Positions 18,369 through 26,408 are shown, counted from the stretch's first letter. The stretch is 64,000 nt of DNA from Amycolatopsis azurea DSM 43854 (GCF_001995215.1 NZ_MUXN01000017.1:78799-142798), one strand, 5' to 3'. Notes: a model not told the origin generated them from the letters alone. Numbers and translations are program-made.

Positions 18369-19181
18369 ATGTACACGGCGGTCGAAGGCTCGCGGGTTCC
18401 GATCCGGATGTGGGCCGATCCCACGTCGGTCGAAGACCAGGCCATGCGGCAGCTGCACAACGTCGCCAACCTGCCGTGGGTGCACGGCGTCGCGGTCATG
18501 CCCGACGTCCATTACGGCAAGGGCGCGACCGTCGGCAGCGTGATCGCGATGCGCGACGCCGTGTCCCCGGCCGCCGTCGGCGTGGACATCGGCTGCGGGA
18601 TGAGCGCGGTACGGACGTCGCTCACCGCCGCCGACCTGCCCGACGACCTGCTGAAGCTCCGCCGCCGGATCGAATCGGCCGTCCCGGTCGGTTTCGGTCT
18701 GCACAAGACGCCGGTGAACCCGGCGAAGGTGCACGGTGTCGGTGGCTGGGACGCGTTCTGGAAGTCCTTCGGCGACCTGCATCCCGGCGTCCAGGACCTG
18801 CACGACCGCGCGTCGCGGCAGATCGGGAGCCTCGGTGGCGGCAACCACTTCATCGAGGTCTGCCTCGAACAGGGCGGCGACGACGAAGGCCGCGTATGGC
18901 TGATGCTGCACTCGGGTTCGCGCAACATCGGCAAGGAGCTCGCGGAACGGCACATGGCCGTCGCGCGGAAGCTGCCGCACAACGCGGACCTGCCGGATCC
19001 GGACCTCGCGGTGTTCGTCGCGGGCACCCCGGAGATGCAGGCGTACCGGCGCGACCTGTTCTGGGCGCAGGACTACGCGGCGCGCAACCGTGCCACCATG
19101 GTCGCGCTCGTGAAGCAGGCGCTGAAGGACGTCGTCCCGCGGACGACGTTCGACGACGCGATCTCGTGCCACCACAACTAG
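18369..19181 (+). pseudogene. rtcB: rtcB 5' fragment, cut by the prophage
   Basis: The first 270 residues of the GTP- and Mn-dependent RNA ligase RtcB, which joins 2',3'-cyclic phosphate or 3'-phosphate to 5'-OH ends in RNA repair and tRNA splicing. Active-site elements are present: Cys76 in DIGCGM, GGGNH (His160), HSGSRN (His181) and His268-His269. The frame ends at a TAG formed from the last two bases of the attachment core plus the first phage base. The guanylylated histidine is on the other fragment, so this half cannot be active. The start ATG is preceded by GAAGGGA. Confidence 0.95.
19169..19180. repeat. attL core
   Basis: CCACCACAACTA is identical to 53869-53880. In rtcB the frame is C-CAC-CAC-AAC-TA, the codons for His268, His269 and Asn270 plus two bases of Tyr271. 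The next base on the phage side is G, giving TAG. Confidence 0.95.
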
Positions 19182-19218
19182 GTAGCAACACCGCGCCGAC
19201 CAGCGGATTTACGTTTAC

Positions 19219-19317
19219 GAGCGTCTGCGAGTCTGTGTCAGATTACGCGACTGTATCCCCTGGTCAACCGGCAGAACGGCGGACCCGCCCGCGATCTTGC
19301 GCGAGTGTCTGCGAGTC
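19219..19317. repeat. Direct repeat pair beside attL
   Basis: GAGCGTCTGCGAGTC (19219-19233) and GAGTGTCTGCGAGTC (19303-19317) differ at one base. They lie between attL and the end of the integrase gene (the second within it) and could be excisionase or secondary integrase sites. Confidence 0.5.
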
Positions 19318-20529
19318 GACCTTTGCCCCAGACTTTGCCCCAGATCCAGCCTGAGTATCCGACGTCTGCCCCAAGCCGCCTTCAATCACGGTGAGCTGCG
19401 GATACTTCGACAACGCCGCAACGAGCTTCATCCGCGCGGCCGGCGTCTGCTGCACGTACTCCTGCGCCTGGTCGAGGGTGGCGTGTCCGAGGATCTCGGC
19501 GATCTGAAACGCGTCTAGCCCGCCCTCGGCTGCACGGGTGGCCCATCCCCGCCGGATCGAGTACGGGCTGCGGCGCGGGACCTTCGCATCCTCGGCCGCA
19601 TTCCTCATGTGGTAGCCCATCGTGTCGGGGTGCATGATCCGCCCGCGCACGGTCATGAACGTCAGGACACCGCTGCACGGCAGGCCGTCGCTGTGGACGA
19701 ACCCGCACCCCTTGCTTTCGTCTCTCGCGCCGAGGCGCCGGGCGGCGATCTCGCACGCCAAGTCGGTCAGCGGCACCCACCGCACGTCACCGTCCTTGGG
19801 GTACGGGCGGATGATCCCGCGCCGCTTGACGAACGTCTCGGCAACCAGCATCCAACCGCGGTCGAGGTCGATCCGGTCGGAGTGCAACCCGCACAGCTCG
19901 CCGGGGCGAACGCCGGTCTCGAGCCCGAACGCCAGGGCATCCCGGTAGTCCTCGCGCAGGTGCGCGCTCATGGCCGCGTTCGACTTCGTCGACAGGTACG
20001 GCTTGGGTTTCTTGTGTCGCTTGGGGAGCTTGACCCCGGCGAGCGGCGAGGCTGTGAGTACCTCCTGATCCAACGCTTCCTTAATCGTCACGTTGAATAT
20101 GCTGAAAATGCGGTGCACGTATCCGGGCGACATGCCAGGGCGAACTTTGAGATCTCCCTCTTGCACCCAATGTTTGGCCGCTTTGTACGTGATATCGCGC
20201 AGCGCGATGTCGCCCCATTTTGGGCGGAGGTACTTCTTGACGATGTTTGCCTCAGTTGATGCGGTGTCCGTGTCGTCGAATGTGCGTTTTGTGGCGAGGT
20301 GATCCCACCATGCGCCCCACTTTGTGGTGGCCTCCATCGGGACTTCGGAGGGCGCCGCTGCCTTGCGTCGCGCGTCGACTTCCTTCTCGTTGGCGGCTGC
20401 CTTTGCCTTCTTTTTCGTATCGTATCGGACGGTTTTCCCGTCGAGGTCCTTTACATACCTCTTGTTGCCCGCGCTGTCGCGGTAGCCGCCACGGAAACCA
20501 CCTCCGGGGTATGGATCAGCCCAAGCCAT
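19264..20529 (-). CDS. int: Tyrosine recombinase / phage integrase
   Basis: A 421-residue integrase. A short arm-binding N-terminus is followed by the SAM-like core-binding domain (about residues 70-170) and the catalytic domain (about 180-370), with Arg208 in GVRPGELCGL, Arg326 in YSIRRGW, His349 in LGHAT and the nucleophile Tyr358. The box II histidine of the HxxR motif is replaced by Tyr323. A 40-residue low-complexity tail is encoded over the arm-like repeats. AGGAGG precedes the ATG. It ends 84 bp from attL, the usual position. Confidence 0.97.
   Translation of the reverse strand: MAWADPYPGGGFRGGYRDSAGNKRYVKDLDGKTVRYDTKKKAKAAANEKEVDARRKAAAPSEVPMEATTKWGAWWDHLATKRTFDDTDTASTEANIVKKYLRPKWGDIALRDITYKAAKHWVQEGDLKVRPGMSPGYVHRIFSIFNVTIKEALDQEVLTASPLAGVKLPKRHKKPKPYLSTKSNAAMSAHLREDYRDALAFGLETGVRPGELCGLHSDRIDLDRGWMLVAETFVKRRGIIRPYPKDGDVRWVPLTDLACEIAARRLGARDESKGCGFVHSDGLPCSGVLTFMTVRGRIMHPDTMGYHMRNAAEDAKVPRRSPYSIRRGWATRAAEGGLDAFQIAEILGHATLDQAQEYVQQTPAARMKLVAALSKYPQLTVIEGGLGQTSDTQAGSGAKSGAKVDSQTLAQDRGRVRRSAG
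19322..19375. repeat. Putative integrase arm sites, left arm
   Basis: TTTGCCCCAGA occurs at 19322-19332 and 19334-19344 (12-bp spacing), with a weaker TCTGCCCCAAG at 19365-19375. Matching copies lie just inside attR. The copies fall within the integrase coding end and are translated as SGAKSGAK. Placement on both sides of the core fits the arm-type sites of tyrosine integrases. Confidence 0.6.
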
Positions 20530-20603
20530 TTTTCGACCTCCTGTGTTCTGCGTTGCAAATCCGGGGGAGAACGGCTCGACCGTGGCGCCGCTCTCCCCCA
20601 GCG

Positions 20604-20915
20604 CTAAGCACCGCGGAAACGTCGTTCCAATCGAGCTATCTCAAGGTCGATCGCGTCGCCGCCCTCAGTCTCGGCTCGGTCGATCAGGTCCTGTCGCAGA
20701 GCGACGATCACGCTTTGTGTGCACAGGGTCAGAATCGCCGCGAACCAAACGACGGCGACCACCGTGCAATTCAAGATCAGCAGTGGCGCGCTCCACCCGA
20801 AGTGGTGGGCGGCAACTGCATGTGCGGTCAGTTCGGCGGTAAGTAACCCGGAGAGCCAGAACAGCATCCGATGTAGCGGGATGGTGGTGGGTTCTGGTAG
20901 CGGGCGGTTGTGCAT
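20604..20915 (-). CDS. Small membrane protein next to integrase
   Basis: A 103-residue protein with two hydrophobic segments (about residues 15-40 and 44-66) and a charged C-terminal helix rich in Arg and Glu. AAGGAGGT precedes the ATG at 7-nt spacing. It is encoded with the leftward, lysogeny-expressed genes between repressor and integrase, a position where superinfection-exclusion proteins are often found. The role is inferred from position only. Confidence 0.75.
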   Translation of the reverse strand: MHNRPLPEPTTIPLHRMLFWLSGLLTAELTAHAVAAHHFGWSAPLLILNCTVVAVVWFAAILTLCTQSVIVALRQDLIDRAETEGGDAIDLEIARLERRFRGA

Positions 20916-21113
20916 AGTTGTGACCTCCTTCTGCCTGCGGGGGTAACCCGTTTGGCAGAAGGAATTTCGCTAACTGGTGGCGACGCGTTAGAGGTAGGAC
21001 GAATGTTCGACCTGATTGGCGTAAACCTCACGCAGTAGCGTTCACTCTAACGGCCTATGAATTGACAAAGTTGCTTGCGGAAATCCTCGAAACACCTAGG
21101 ATGACCAGCCGTT

Positions 21114-21623
21114 TTAGGTGTTACGGCCGTCCTCGCTGATCGCTGCGGCAGCCTCGGCGGCCTCGGCCTTGATTTGAAACACGGCCTTCAAGTAGTTCAA
21201 TTGGGCTAGTCGCCCATCCTCTATTCGGATGTGGCGCGCCTCGGCAAGGTGTTCTTCGTCGGACATCTCGAGGGCTCGAGCGCGGAAACTTGCTGACCAC
21301 TCGTGTGTGCGCCGAGGTTCGCCGGCGGATGGCGTCTCGGGGTCGGGGGTCGGTGGGATCGGACCGCCCTCAAGGATCACCCGCGGGGTGTCTTCATTCC
21401 AGTTCGGCAGCGCTCGCCCGACGGCGAACAGAACGGCCTCGGCAACCCCAGGTTTGCCGTTCTCGAGCAACTCGAGGCTTCGTGTGTTGATGCCCTCGTG
21501 TTTCTGCGCGAACGTCGTTCGGTACTTGGCGCCAGCAGCCCGCCGGGCGACCGCGACAGCATCGCCAAGTCGGCGCCGTGCTGCCTCTGAGTAGTTCGCC
21601 GTGCGCGTCCTGCCGCTGCCCAT
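21114..21623 (-). CDS. Putative phage repressor, HTH type without peptidase domain
   Basis: A 169-residue protein with a helix-turn-helix-like region in residues 10-75, a Pro-rich linker (GGPIPPTPDPETPS) and a helical acidic C-terminus. There is no S24 LexA-like peptidase domain, so RecA-induced self-cleavage is not expected. It is the leftward gene of a divergent pair whose 200-bp intergenic region holds paired operator-like repeats. No clear ribosome-binding site lies before the ATG at 21623, so the mRNA may be leaderless. A small hairpin (21091-21122) covers its stop codon. Confidence 0.7.
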   Translation of the reverse strand: MGSGRTRTANYSEAARRRLGDAVAVARRAAGAKYRTTFAQKHEGINTRSLELLENGKPGVAEAVLFAVGRALPNWNEDTPRVILEGGPIPPTPDPETPSAGEPRRTHEWSASFRARALEMSDEEHLAEARHIRIEDGRLAQLNYLKAVFQIKAEAAEAAAAISEDGRNT

Positions 21624-21627
21624 GCGT

Positions 21628-21819
21628 GCATCATGCCGCATGCCCCCGCATGACGCACGTCTCTGTGGTCGATGCTTCCACGTCCCATGCCCCTCGAACT
21701 CCCTGAGTAAGGTTCGCATGGTTAGGCATCATGCGGCATGGTGGCGCATGATGCAACCCTTTCCATGGATGTCCATGCAGGATCATGCTTGACCAAGCGC
21801 GCATGATCGCGCATGATGT
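21628..21819. promoter_or_regulatory. Operator array of the lysis-lysogeny switch
   Basis: Half-sites related to GCATGATGC occur as pairs about 20 bp apart: 21628 (GCATCATGC) with 21648 (GCATGACGC); 21726 (GCATCATGC) with 21746 (GCATGATGC); and 21780 (GGATCATGC) with 21801 (GCATGATCG), plus 21811 (GCATGATGT). They fill the divergent region between repressor and Cro-like genes, and the outermost sites touch both start codons. Two-turn spacing suggests same-face binding by dimers. Confidence 0.7.
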
Positions 21820-21824
21820 GCCGC

Positions 21825-22202
21825 ATGCCCCTCCTAAATGGACAGAGGGTCCGCCACCGGGCGGCGTTGCTCGGTTGGGACCTTCACACCCTCGCGGCCG
21901 CGGCCGCACTCCCCGTTCGCGCAGTGCAGAACAGCACGCGGGCGGAACGCCCGCAGACGATGAAGATCACCCGTATCTACGCGCTCGGCCGCGCTCTCGC
22001 GCAGCACGGAGAAGACCCGGTCAAGGTCTCGGCTGACATCGTCGCCGACCCCGCCGTCGCCGCCGAGATCCTCGCGAACAACGACGGCGTGCCCGACACG
22101 CCGCCCAAGCAGCCGACCCGGACGAACACCGGGCCCACCCGGCGCGAGACCACCGAACAGACCAAGGGCCCCCGCCGGAACCGTGCCGAGGCCGCAGCGT
22201 GA
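21825..22202 (+). CDS. Cro-like small HTH protein
   Basis: A protein of 125 residues. LLNGQRVRHRAALLGWDLHT and the following helices form a short XRE-like HTH; the C-terminal 40 residues are basic, disordered and Thr/Pro-rich. It is the first rightward gene across from the repressor. The start may be the ATG at 21825 or at 21813, and neither has a ribosome-binding site; the operator repeat at 21811 would cover the upstream start. Role as Cro or early activator is inferred from position. Confidence 0.65.
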   Translation: MPLLNGQRVRHRAALLGWDLHTLAAAAALPVRAVQNSTRAERPQTMKITRIYALGRALAQHGEDPVKVSADIVADPAVAAEILANNDGVPDTPPKQPTRTNTGPTRRETTEQTKGPRRNRAEAAA

Positions 22203-22435
22203 CCGGCTCCCCGTGGATGACGTTGCAGGAAACCGCGGCCTACCTGCGCATGCACGTCCGGACCATTCAGAAAAAGGCCCTCGAGTACGACCGCTCGAAC
22301 GGCAAGAGCGGCCTCAAGAACATGCAGCCGTCCGGACCGGACGGAAAGCGGTTGGTGCACATCGACGACGCGAACCGCTGGATGGACAAACAGCCCCCGT
22401 CGCGCGGTATCCGCCGGTTCTCCGTCGCTTCCTGA
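22199..22435 (+). CDS. Excisionase-like MerR-fold HTH protein
   Basis: A 78-residue protein whose core (MTLQETAAYLRMHVRTIQKK ... LVHIDDANRWMD) is the excisionase/MerR-type winged helix used by recombination directionality factors. It starts at a GTG overlapping the upstream stop by 4 nt. It is the best candidate for Xis, needed to excise the element and restore rtcB. Confidence 0.75.
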   Translation: MTGSPWMTLQETAAYLRMHVRTIQKKALEYDRSNGKSGLKNMQPSGPDGKRLVHIDDANRWMDKQPPSRGIRRFSVAS

Positions 22436-22452
22436 CCCCCGCAAGAAAAAGC

Positions 22453-22484
22453 GCCCGCCTCGCGCATGCAGGCGCGAGACGGGC
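22453..22484 (+). terminator. Hairpin after the xis-like gene
   Basis: GCCCG-C-CTCGCGC and GCGCGAG-A-CGGGC form a 12-bp stem with one mismatch and a 6-nt loop, followed at 22486-22499 by a second small hairpin GGCCCCG/GGGGCC. It may attenuate transcription between the switch genes and the early operon. Confidence 0.5.
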
Positions 22485-22520
22485 AGGCCCCGAGGGGCCA
22501 CGACCAGAGGAGATGCCCTC

Positions 22521-22952
22521 GTGATCGCAGCGAAGAATACCGCCGCCGGCGGCCGCCATCGTTCGTGTCGTCCCGCGTCGTTCCGGACGTGGTTCCGTCG
22601 CGTGACCGGCCGCGCGTTCGTCGTCCCGGCCGAGGCGACCCGGATCCTTCCTGCTGTTGGCGACCTGATCGACCACCCGGACGTGCGGGTGATGCAGCTG
22701 CGTGCGCTCGGCGACGTCGAGGTCAGCCTCGACCCGGAGTTCGTCCCGCGTGAGTGCGAGTGGTGCCTCGGGTCGCGCCGCATCACCACCGTGCGGGTGC
22801 ACGGCGCCCCGGACCCGCACGATCCGCACCGTCCCCTGCTGATGGCCGAGGCGTGCCACCCCTGCGCGCTGCGCCCGTACGGCCCGATCAGGCAGGCCCT
22901 GGTCGAACGGATCGACTTCACGCGCCCGGTGCAGCTCGAGGTGTGCCCGTGA
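22521..22952 (+). CDS. Early phage protein with two CxxC pairs
   Basis: A 143-residue protein whose C-terminal half has CEWC and CHPC pairs about 35 residues apart, a plausible zinc ribbon; the N-terminus is basic. GAGGAG precedes the GTG start. No family was recognised. It opens a chain of early genes joined by 4-nt overlaps. Confidence 0.7.
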   Translation: MIAAKNTAAGGRHRSCRPASFRTWFRRVTGRAFVVPAEATRILPAVGDLIDHPDVRVMQLRALGDVEVSLDPEFVPRECEWCLGSRRITTVRVHGAPDPHDPHRPLLMAEACHPCALRPYGPIRQALVERIDFTRPVQLEVCP

Positions 22953-23251
22953 TCGCGGATCGGTTGAGCGAGGCGCAGCTGCGCGAGGCGCTCGACGTCT
23001 TCACGTCCACGCTGCGGCAGGAACGCGATCAGGCCGCGGTACTCGCGAAGGGCGGCGCGTGGCGCGAGGGCGCCCGCGTGGGCGGGCTGTCGTCCGCGCT
23101 GTCGCTGCTGTGGCAGCTCACGTGCGGTGAATTCGGAGAGGACCCCGAAGAGCGCACGCGGCAGGTGTTCGGCGAACTCGACCGCACGGTCGCGGCGATC
23201 CGCGCCGACCGCGCCGCCGAGGTCGACGGCGAGCGGGGCGGGCAGCGATGA
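22949..23251 (+). CDS. Small early phage protein
   Basis: A 100-residue, mainly helical protein (LSEAQLREALDVFTSTLRQE at the start) that begins at a GTG overlapping the upstream stop codon by 4 nt. Codon use matches its neighbours. No motif was recognised. Confidence 0.65.
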   Translation: MIADRLSEAQLREALDVFTSTLRQERDQAAVLAKGGAWREGARVGGLSSALSLLWQLTCGEFGEDPEERTRQVFGELDRTVAAIRADRAAEVDGERGGQR

Positions 23252-23505
23252 CGGTCCGCCTTGACATCCCGCCGCCCCTGCCCCTGTCCCCGTCGCGGCC
23301 GGTCCCGGTTCCGCCGCGGCTCGAGGTGCGCGAGTCGTTCGACGGCGTGGTCGCGATCCGTAGCGCGCGCACCGGCTGCCTACGGCGCCCGTGGTCGGTG
23401 GTCTACGTCCCGCCCGCTTTCCGCCTCGCCCACGTGATGCAGGCCCTCAGCGACGACCAGGTCGCCGGGTGGGTCCCGCTTGTCCAGGAAGGACTGTCCC
23501 GATGA
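23248..23505 (+). CDS. Small early phage protein, Pro-rich N-terminus
   Basis: An 85-residue protein with a Pro-rich first 25 residues and a compact C-terminal part containing RPWSVVYVPPAFRLAHV. It overlaps both neighbours by 4 nt. Function is unknown. Confidence 0.65.
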   Translation: MTVRLDIPPPLPLSPSRPVPVPPRLEVRESFDGVVAIRSARTGCLRRPWSVVYVPPAFRLAHVMQALSDDQVAGWVPLVQEGLSR

Positions 23506-23954
23506 TCGACGCCGACGGGGTCACCTACCCCACCCGCGCGCGGCTGGTCGTGCGCAAGCTCGGCCCGACCGGGCGCGCCGAGGCCCGCCCGGTCGGGATC
23601 GAGTGGCGCTACGACCGCGCTGACCCGTGGGCGATCACCATGCAGGTGATCGGCACCGAGTACGTGTACCGGTTCGCCCGCGATCTGCTCGACCGCGGCC
23701 GGAACGAACCTGTCGGCGCCGACGGTTTCGTGTTCGTGCAGCCGCTGTTGTCGCAGTGGATCGAGGTCACGGTGCGCTGCAACTGCGGCACGGGCACGTG
23801 CACGTCGGTTGCGCTGTTCTCGTTCAATCACGCCGAGATCGACAACGTGCTCGACGTGACCGAGCAGCTTGTGCCGCTCGGCGCCGAGGCCGACCAAGTC
23901 GACCCGGCCGCGGTCGACGTCGAACTCGCCCGGATCGTGCTGGGCGGCCAGTGA
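23502..23954 (+). CDS. SsgA-like (SALP) family protein in a prophage
   Basis: A 150-residue protein. Two blocks match the SsgA-like family: EWRYDRADPWAITMQV ... YRFARDLLDRGRNEPVGADG in the middle and VTEQLVPLGAE near the C-terminus. SsgA-like proteins occur in sporulating and other morphologically complex actinomycetes and direct septum and cell-wall sites. Here the gene lies inside a phage early operon with 4-nt overlaps on both sides, so it is a phage component. An insertion with CNCGTGTC is unusual for the family. It may redirect host division or wall synthesis during infection. Confidence 0.8.
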   Translation: MIDADGVTYPTRARLVVRKLGPTGRAEARPVGIEWRYDRADPWAITMQVIGTEYVYRFARDLLDRGRNEPVGADGFVFVQPLLSQWIEVTVRCNCGTGTCTSVALFSFNHAEIDNVLDVTEQLVPLGAEADQVDPAAVDVELARIVLGGQ

Positions 23955-24427
23955 GCACACGTTCGCACCTGTCGGTGGCGGGCGGCGACGGCGAGCGCCG
24001 TCCCGCCCGCCGCCGCAAGACCGACACCGCGGTCACGTCCGGCTACGACTACCCGCGCAACCCGCTGTTGCAGTACACGCCGGGCCCGGACAACACGAAC
24101 TGCCCCGCGTGCGCGTGGCTCAAGCTCGAGGCGTGCCCGCATCACCTCGCGTGGCAGGCCGCGGCCGACTACTACGGCCATCCCGCCGAGACGGCACCGG
24201 ATCCGACGGACTACCCGACCAGCCCGCCCGCGTTCGAGGTCGACCAGCCGCTGCTACTGCGCGGCACCTTGCACTGCGTCGTCGCCCGTCGCGAGTGGAC
24301 GGCCGTCGGCTGGGTGTACCTGGTCGCGCTCCACCCGCGCGGCACTCCCGCCTCGGCCCGCGAAGTCGAGTTCACCGCGCTCCCGCCCGGTGAGGACCAC
24401 GACACCATGAAGGGAACGCGCACATGA
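23951..24427 (+). CDS. Early phage protein with CxxC-H motif
   Basis: A 158-residue protein with a basic N-terminus (RRPARRRK), a possible zinc-binding CPACAWLKLEACPHH near residues 50-65 and a beta-rich C-terminal half. It starts with a GTG overlapping the SsgA-like gene and overlaps the next gene by 4 nt. Function is unknown. Confidence 0.65.
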   Translation: MSTRSHLSVAGGDGERRPARRRKTDTAVTSGYDYPRNPLLQYTPGPDNTNCPACAWLKLEACPHHLAWQAAADYYGHPAETAPDPTDYPTSPPAFEVDQPLLLRGTLHCVVARREWTAVGWVYLVALHPRGTPASAREVEFTALPPGEDHDTMKGTRT

Positions 24428-25086
24428 GTGTGAGCTTGTCCGGCAAGTTGCCTAAGGACGACAAGAACGGCCTCGGCAGGATCTCCGCGACGCTGGTCGA
24501 GGACTCGGCGAGCACGCACCTGATCGTCGCCGTTGTCAACTGCGCGACGGTCACGACCAACATGGACACCGGCGAGGTGATCCCGACCGCGCGCATTGTC
24601 GCGGTCGAGGCGTTCCCCGGCTCGAGCGCGGACGCGAAGCAGTTGCGCCGGGTGTGGCGCGAGGCGTACGAGCAGCGGACCGGGCAGCAGCAGGCGTTGC
24701 CGTTCGAGAAGACCGTGACCGCCCCGGCCGACGCCGCCGGCGACTTGCTGCGTGACGGCGCCGGGGTCGTTGTCACGTTCCCCGGCCCGAACTCGAGCAG
24801 GACACCCGACGAGGTCGACCTGATCTGTCAGGCCGCCGATCTGGTGATCACGGCGAACCTCGCCTCGGTGTCCATGCTCGCCCGGAAGCTGCGCATCGGG
24901 CGCGAGGCCGCCGAACGGCTCATGCAGGAGCTACGGCGCCGGGGCGTGGTCGGCGACGCCGAGGGCAGCAAGGAACCGCCGGTGATCGTCGAGGCGGCCG
25001 ACCTGCCCGCGATCGTCGAGGCGATCCGCGGCCCGCGCGCCGACGAGGACCAGGCCGACGACGCCACCGATCCGGACCAGACGTGA
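24424..25086 (+). CDS. Phage protein with a C-terminal FtsK-gamma-like winged helix
   Basis: A 220-residue protein. Residues 1-110 form a beta-rich domain of unknown type. Residues 130-190 (DLICQAADLVITANLASVSM ... LRIGREAAERLMQELRRRGV ... GDAEGSKEPPVIV) match the FtsK gamma domain, the winged helix that reads KOPS/FRS sequences and touches XerD. There is no ATPase motor. A motor-less gamma domain could recruit or divert host FtsK or bind host polarity sequences. It sits in the early operon, two genes after the SsgA-like gene. Confidence 0.75.
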   Translation: MSVSLSGKLPKDDKNGLGRISATLVEDSASTHLIVAVVNCATVTTNMDTGEVIPTARIVAVEAFPGSSADAKQLRRVWREAYEQRTGQQQALPFEKTVTAPADAAGDLLRDGAGVVVTFPGPNSSRTPDEVDLICQAADLVITANLASVSMLARKLRIGREAAERLMQELRRRGVVGDAEGSKEPPVIVEAADLPAIVEAIRGPRADEDQADDATDPDQT

Positions 25087-25415
25087 CCGGCGCGCCCCGC
25101 ACGGCCGAGGACCTCCCGGCCGTGATCCGGCAGGCCACCGCGCAGTGGGCCCGCCGCCACAACGCCGAGGTGCCGCTGCCCGACTTCGCGGTCTACCTCG
25201 CCGACGCCGTGCAGCACCGGGTGATCGACCCGACGTTCGCCGACTGCCGCACCTACCTCGCCGAACTCGAGGTCGACAACGCGCTGTTGGCCGACGAAAC
25301 CGCCCGCCTCGGCGAGGCCCTCAAAGCGCAGACCCTCGCCGCCGAGACCGCCGTCGCCGAACTCGAGCAGTACCGCCAGACCACCCCCGAACTCGACGAG
25401 AGGACACGAGCATGA
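25083..25415 (+). CDS. Small coiled-coil early protein
   Basis: A 110-residue protein whose second half (DNALLADETARLGEALKAQT ... VAELEQYRQ) is a heptad coiled coil. Starts at a GTG overlapping the FtsK-gamma gene by 4 nt. Function is unknown; such proteins often act as scaffolds or multimerisation subunits. Confidence 0.65.
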   Translation: MTGAPRTAEDLPAVIRQATAQWARRHNAEVPLPDFAVYLADAVQHRVIDPTFADCRTYLAELEVDNALLADETARLGEALKAQTLAAETAVAELEQYRQTTPELDERTRA

Positions 25416-25846
25416 CCACCGCCCCGAAACTGTCCAGTTTGGACGGATCGCGCGGGCTGCGCGAGACGTTCGCCCGCGCCATGTACGAGCGCAACGTGCC
25501 CGGCGCCCGCTGGGACGACATCGTCAACGACGGCCCGCAACGCGTGGTGAAGCTGTACAGGGGCGCCGCCGCGGCCGCGGTCGACGTCTGGGGCGACAGC
25601 ATGGCGCAGACCGTCACCGCCCTGGTAAAGCTCACCAACGAGACCAAGGCCGCGCAAGCGCAGTTGCTCGCCGCCGACGGGCTGCTCGAGACCGTGTTCG
25701 ACTACCTCGCCACCGGCGAGCGCGGCCACCCCGGCGAGGCCGCCCGCCGTACCGGCTGGATCGCGCAGCGCCGGATCGACGAACTCGGCGAGCGGCTGCG
25801 CGCGTGGCGCGCATCGTGGGCGCCGACCGAATCGGTGGTGTCCTAA
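25412..25846 (+). CDS. Early phage protein of unknown function
   Basis: A 144-residue helical protein beginning MTTAPKLSSLDGSRGL, Ala-rich, with no recognised motif. The ATG overlaps the preceding stop by 4 nt and TAATG links it to the next gene. Confidence 0.6.
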   Translation: MTTAPKLSSLDGSRGLRETFARAMYERNVPGARWDDIVNDGPQRVVKLYRGAAAAAVDVWGDSMAQTVTALVKLTNETKAAQAQLLAADGLLETVFDYLATGERGHPGEAARRTGWIAQRRIDELGERLRAWRASWAPTESVVS

Positions 25847-25977
25847 TGGGACTGAACGTCACCGAGGCGAACGCCGCCAACGCCGTGCTTCGGTACGCGA
25901 TCGCCTTGCAGGCGGATGAACGCGGCGGCCGGTTCGGGCGCGGCGGCCGCGGTCATGCCACGGCAGGGGGCGAGTGA
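25846..25977 (+). CDS. Very small early gene (43 residues)
   Basis: An ATG overlapping the upstream TAA (TAATG) opens a 43-residue frame, MGLNVTEANAANAVLRYAIA followed by a Gly/Arg-rich tail, ending at a TGA that overlaps the next start. Perfect fit between coupled neighbours is the main support; there is no recognised domain. Confidence 0.5.
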   Translation: MGLNVTEANAANAVLRYAIALQADERGGRFGRGGRGHATAGGE

Positions 25978-26408
25978 TGGCCGACCAGGACGACCGCGCC
26001 CACGTGGTCGACACCGCCGCCGTGTTCCTGCGCGCGGCCGCGGCCGACTCGCTGGAGGCCGCCGACGTCGTGGTGCGCGAGTACCTCGGCGAGGGCGACC
26101 CGATCGACCGCTACGGGAAGTTGTGGGCGCTGATCTCCATCGGCCTGGTGGTGGTCGGCGAGACGTTGCGCGCGCTGATGAACCCGCCCGGCCCGGTCAC
26201 GCTCGAGGCCGAGGTCGCGCCGGATCCGGTCGAGATCACCGCCATGCAGGCGATCACCGCGCAGGTGAACCTCGACCCCGAGGCCGCGCAGGACGTCGTC
26301 ACCGGCCACGTGGCCGCCGAGGGGCTCGACGGGCTGGTCGCGCTGCTGCCCGTGCTGCTCGACGTCTACCGCCTCAACGCGATTTGGGGAACGGAGACCG
26401 CGTCATGA
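25977..26408 (+). CDS. Early phage protein of unknown function
   Basis: A 143-residue acidic helical protein (MADQDDRAHVVDTAAVFLRA) with a hydrophobic patch near residues 44-60 that is too short for a clear TM helix. The start is the ATG at 25977, or a GTG at 25974 overlapping the upstream stop. No family was recognised. Confidence 0.6.
   Translation: MADQDDRAHVVDTAAVFLRAAAADSLEAADVVVREYLGEGDPIDRYGKLWALISIGLVVVGETLRALMNPPGPVTLEAEVAPDPVEITAMQAITAQVNLDPEAAQDVVTGHVAAEGLDGLVALLPVLLDVYRLNAIWGTETAS

Noticed and set aside
19100..19260. tRNA gene as integration site
   Set aside because: Flanks rebuild rtcB across a 12-bp core; no cloverleaf was found at either end.
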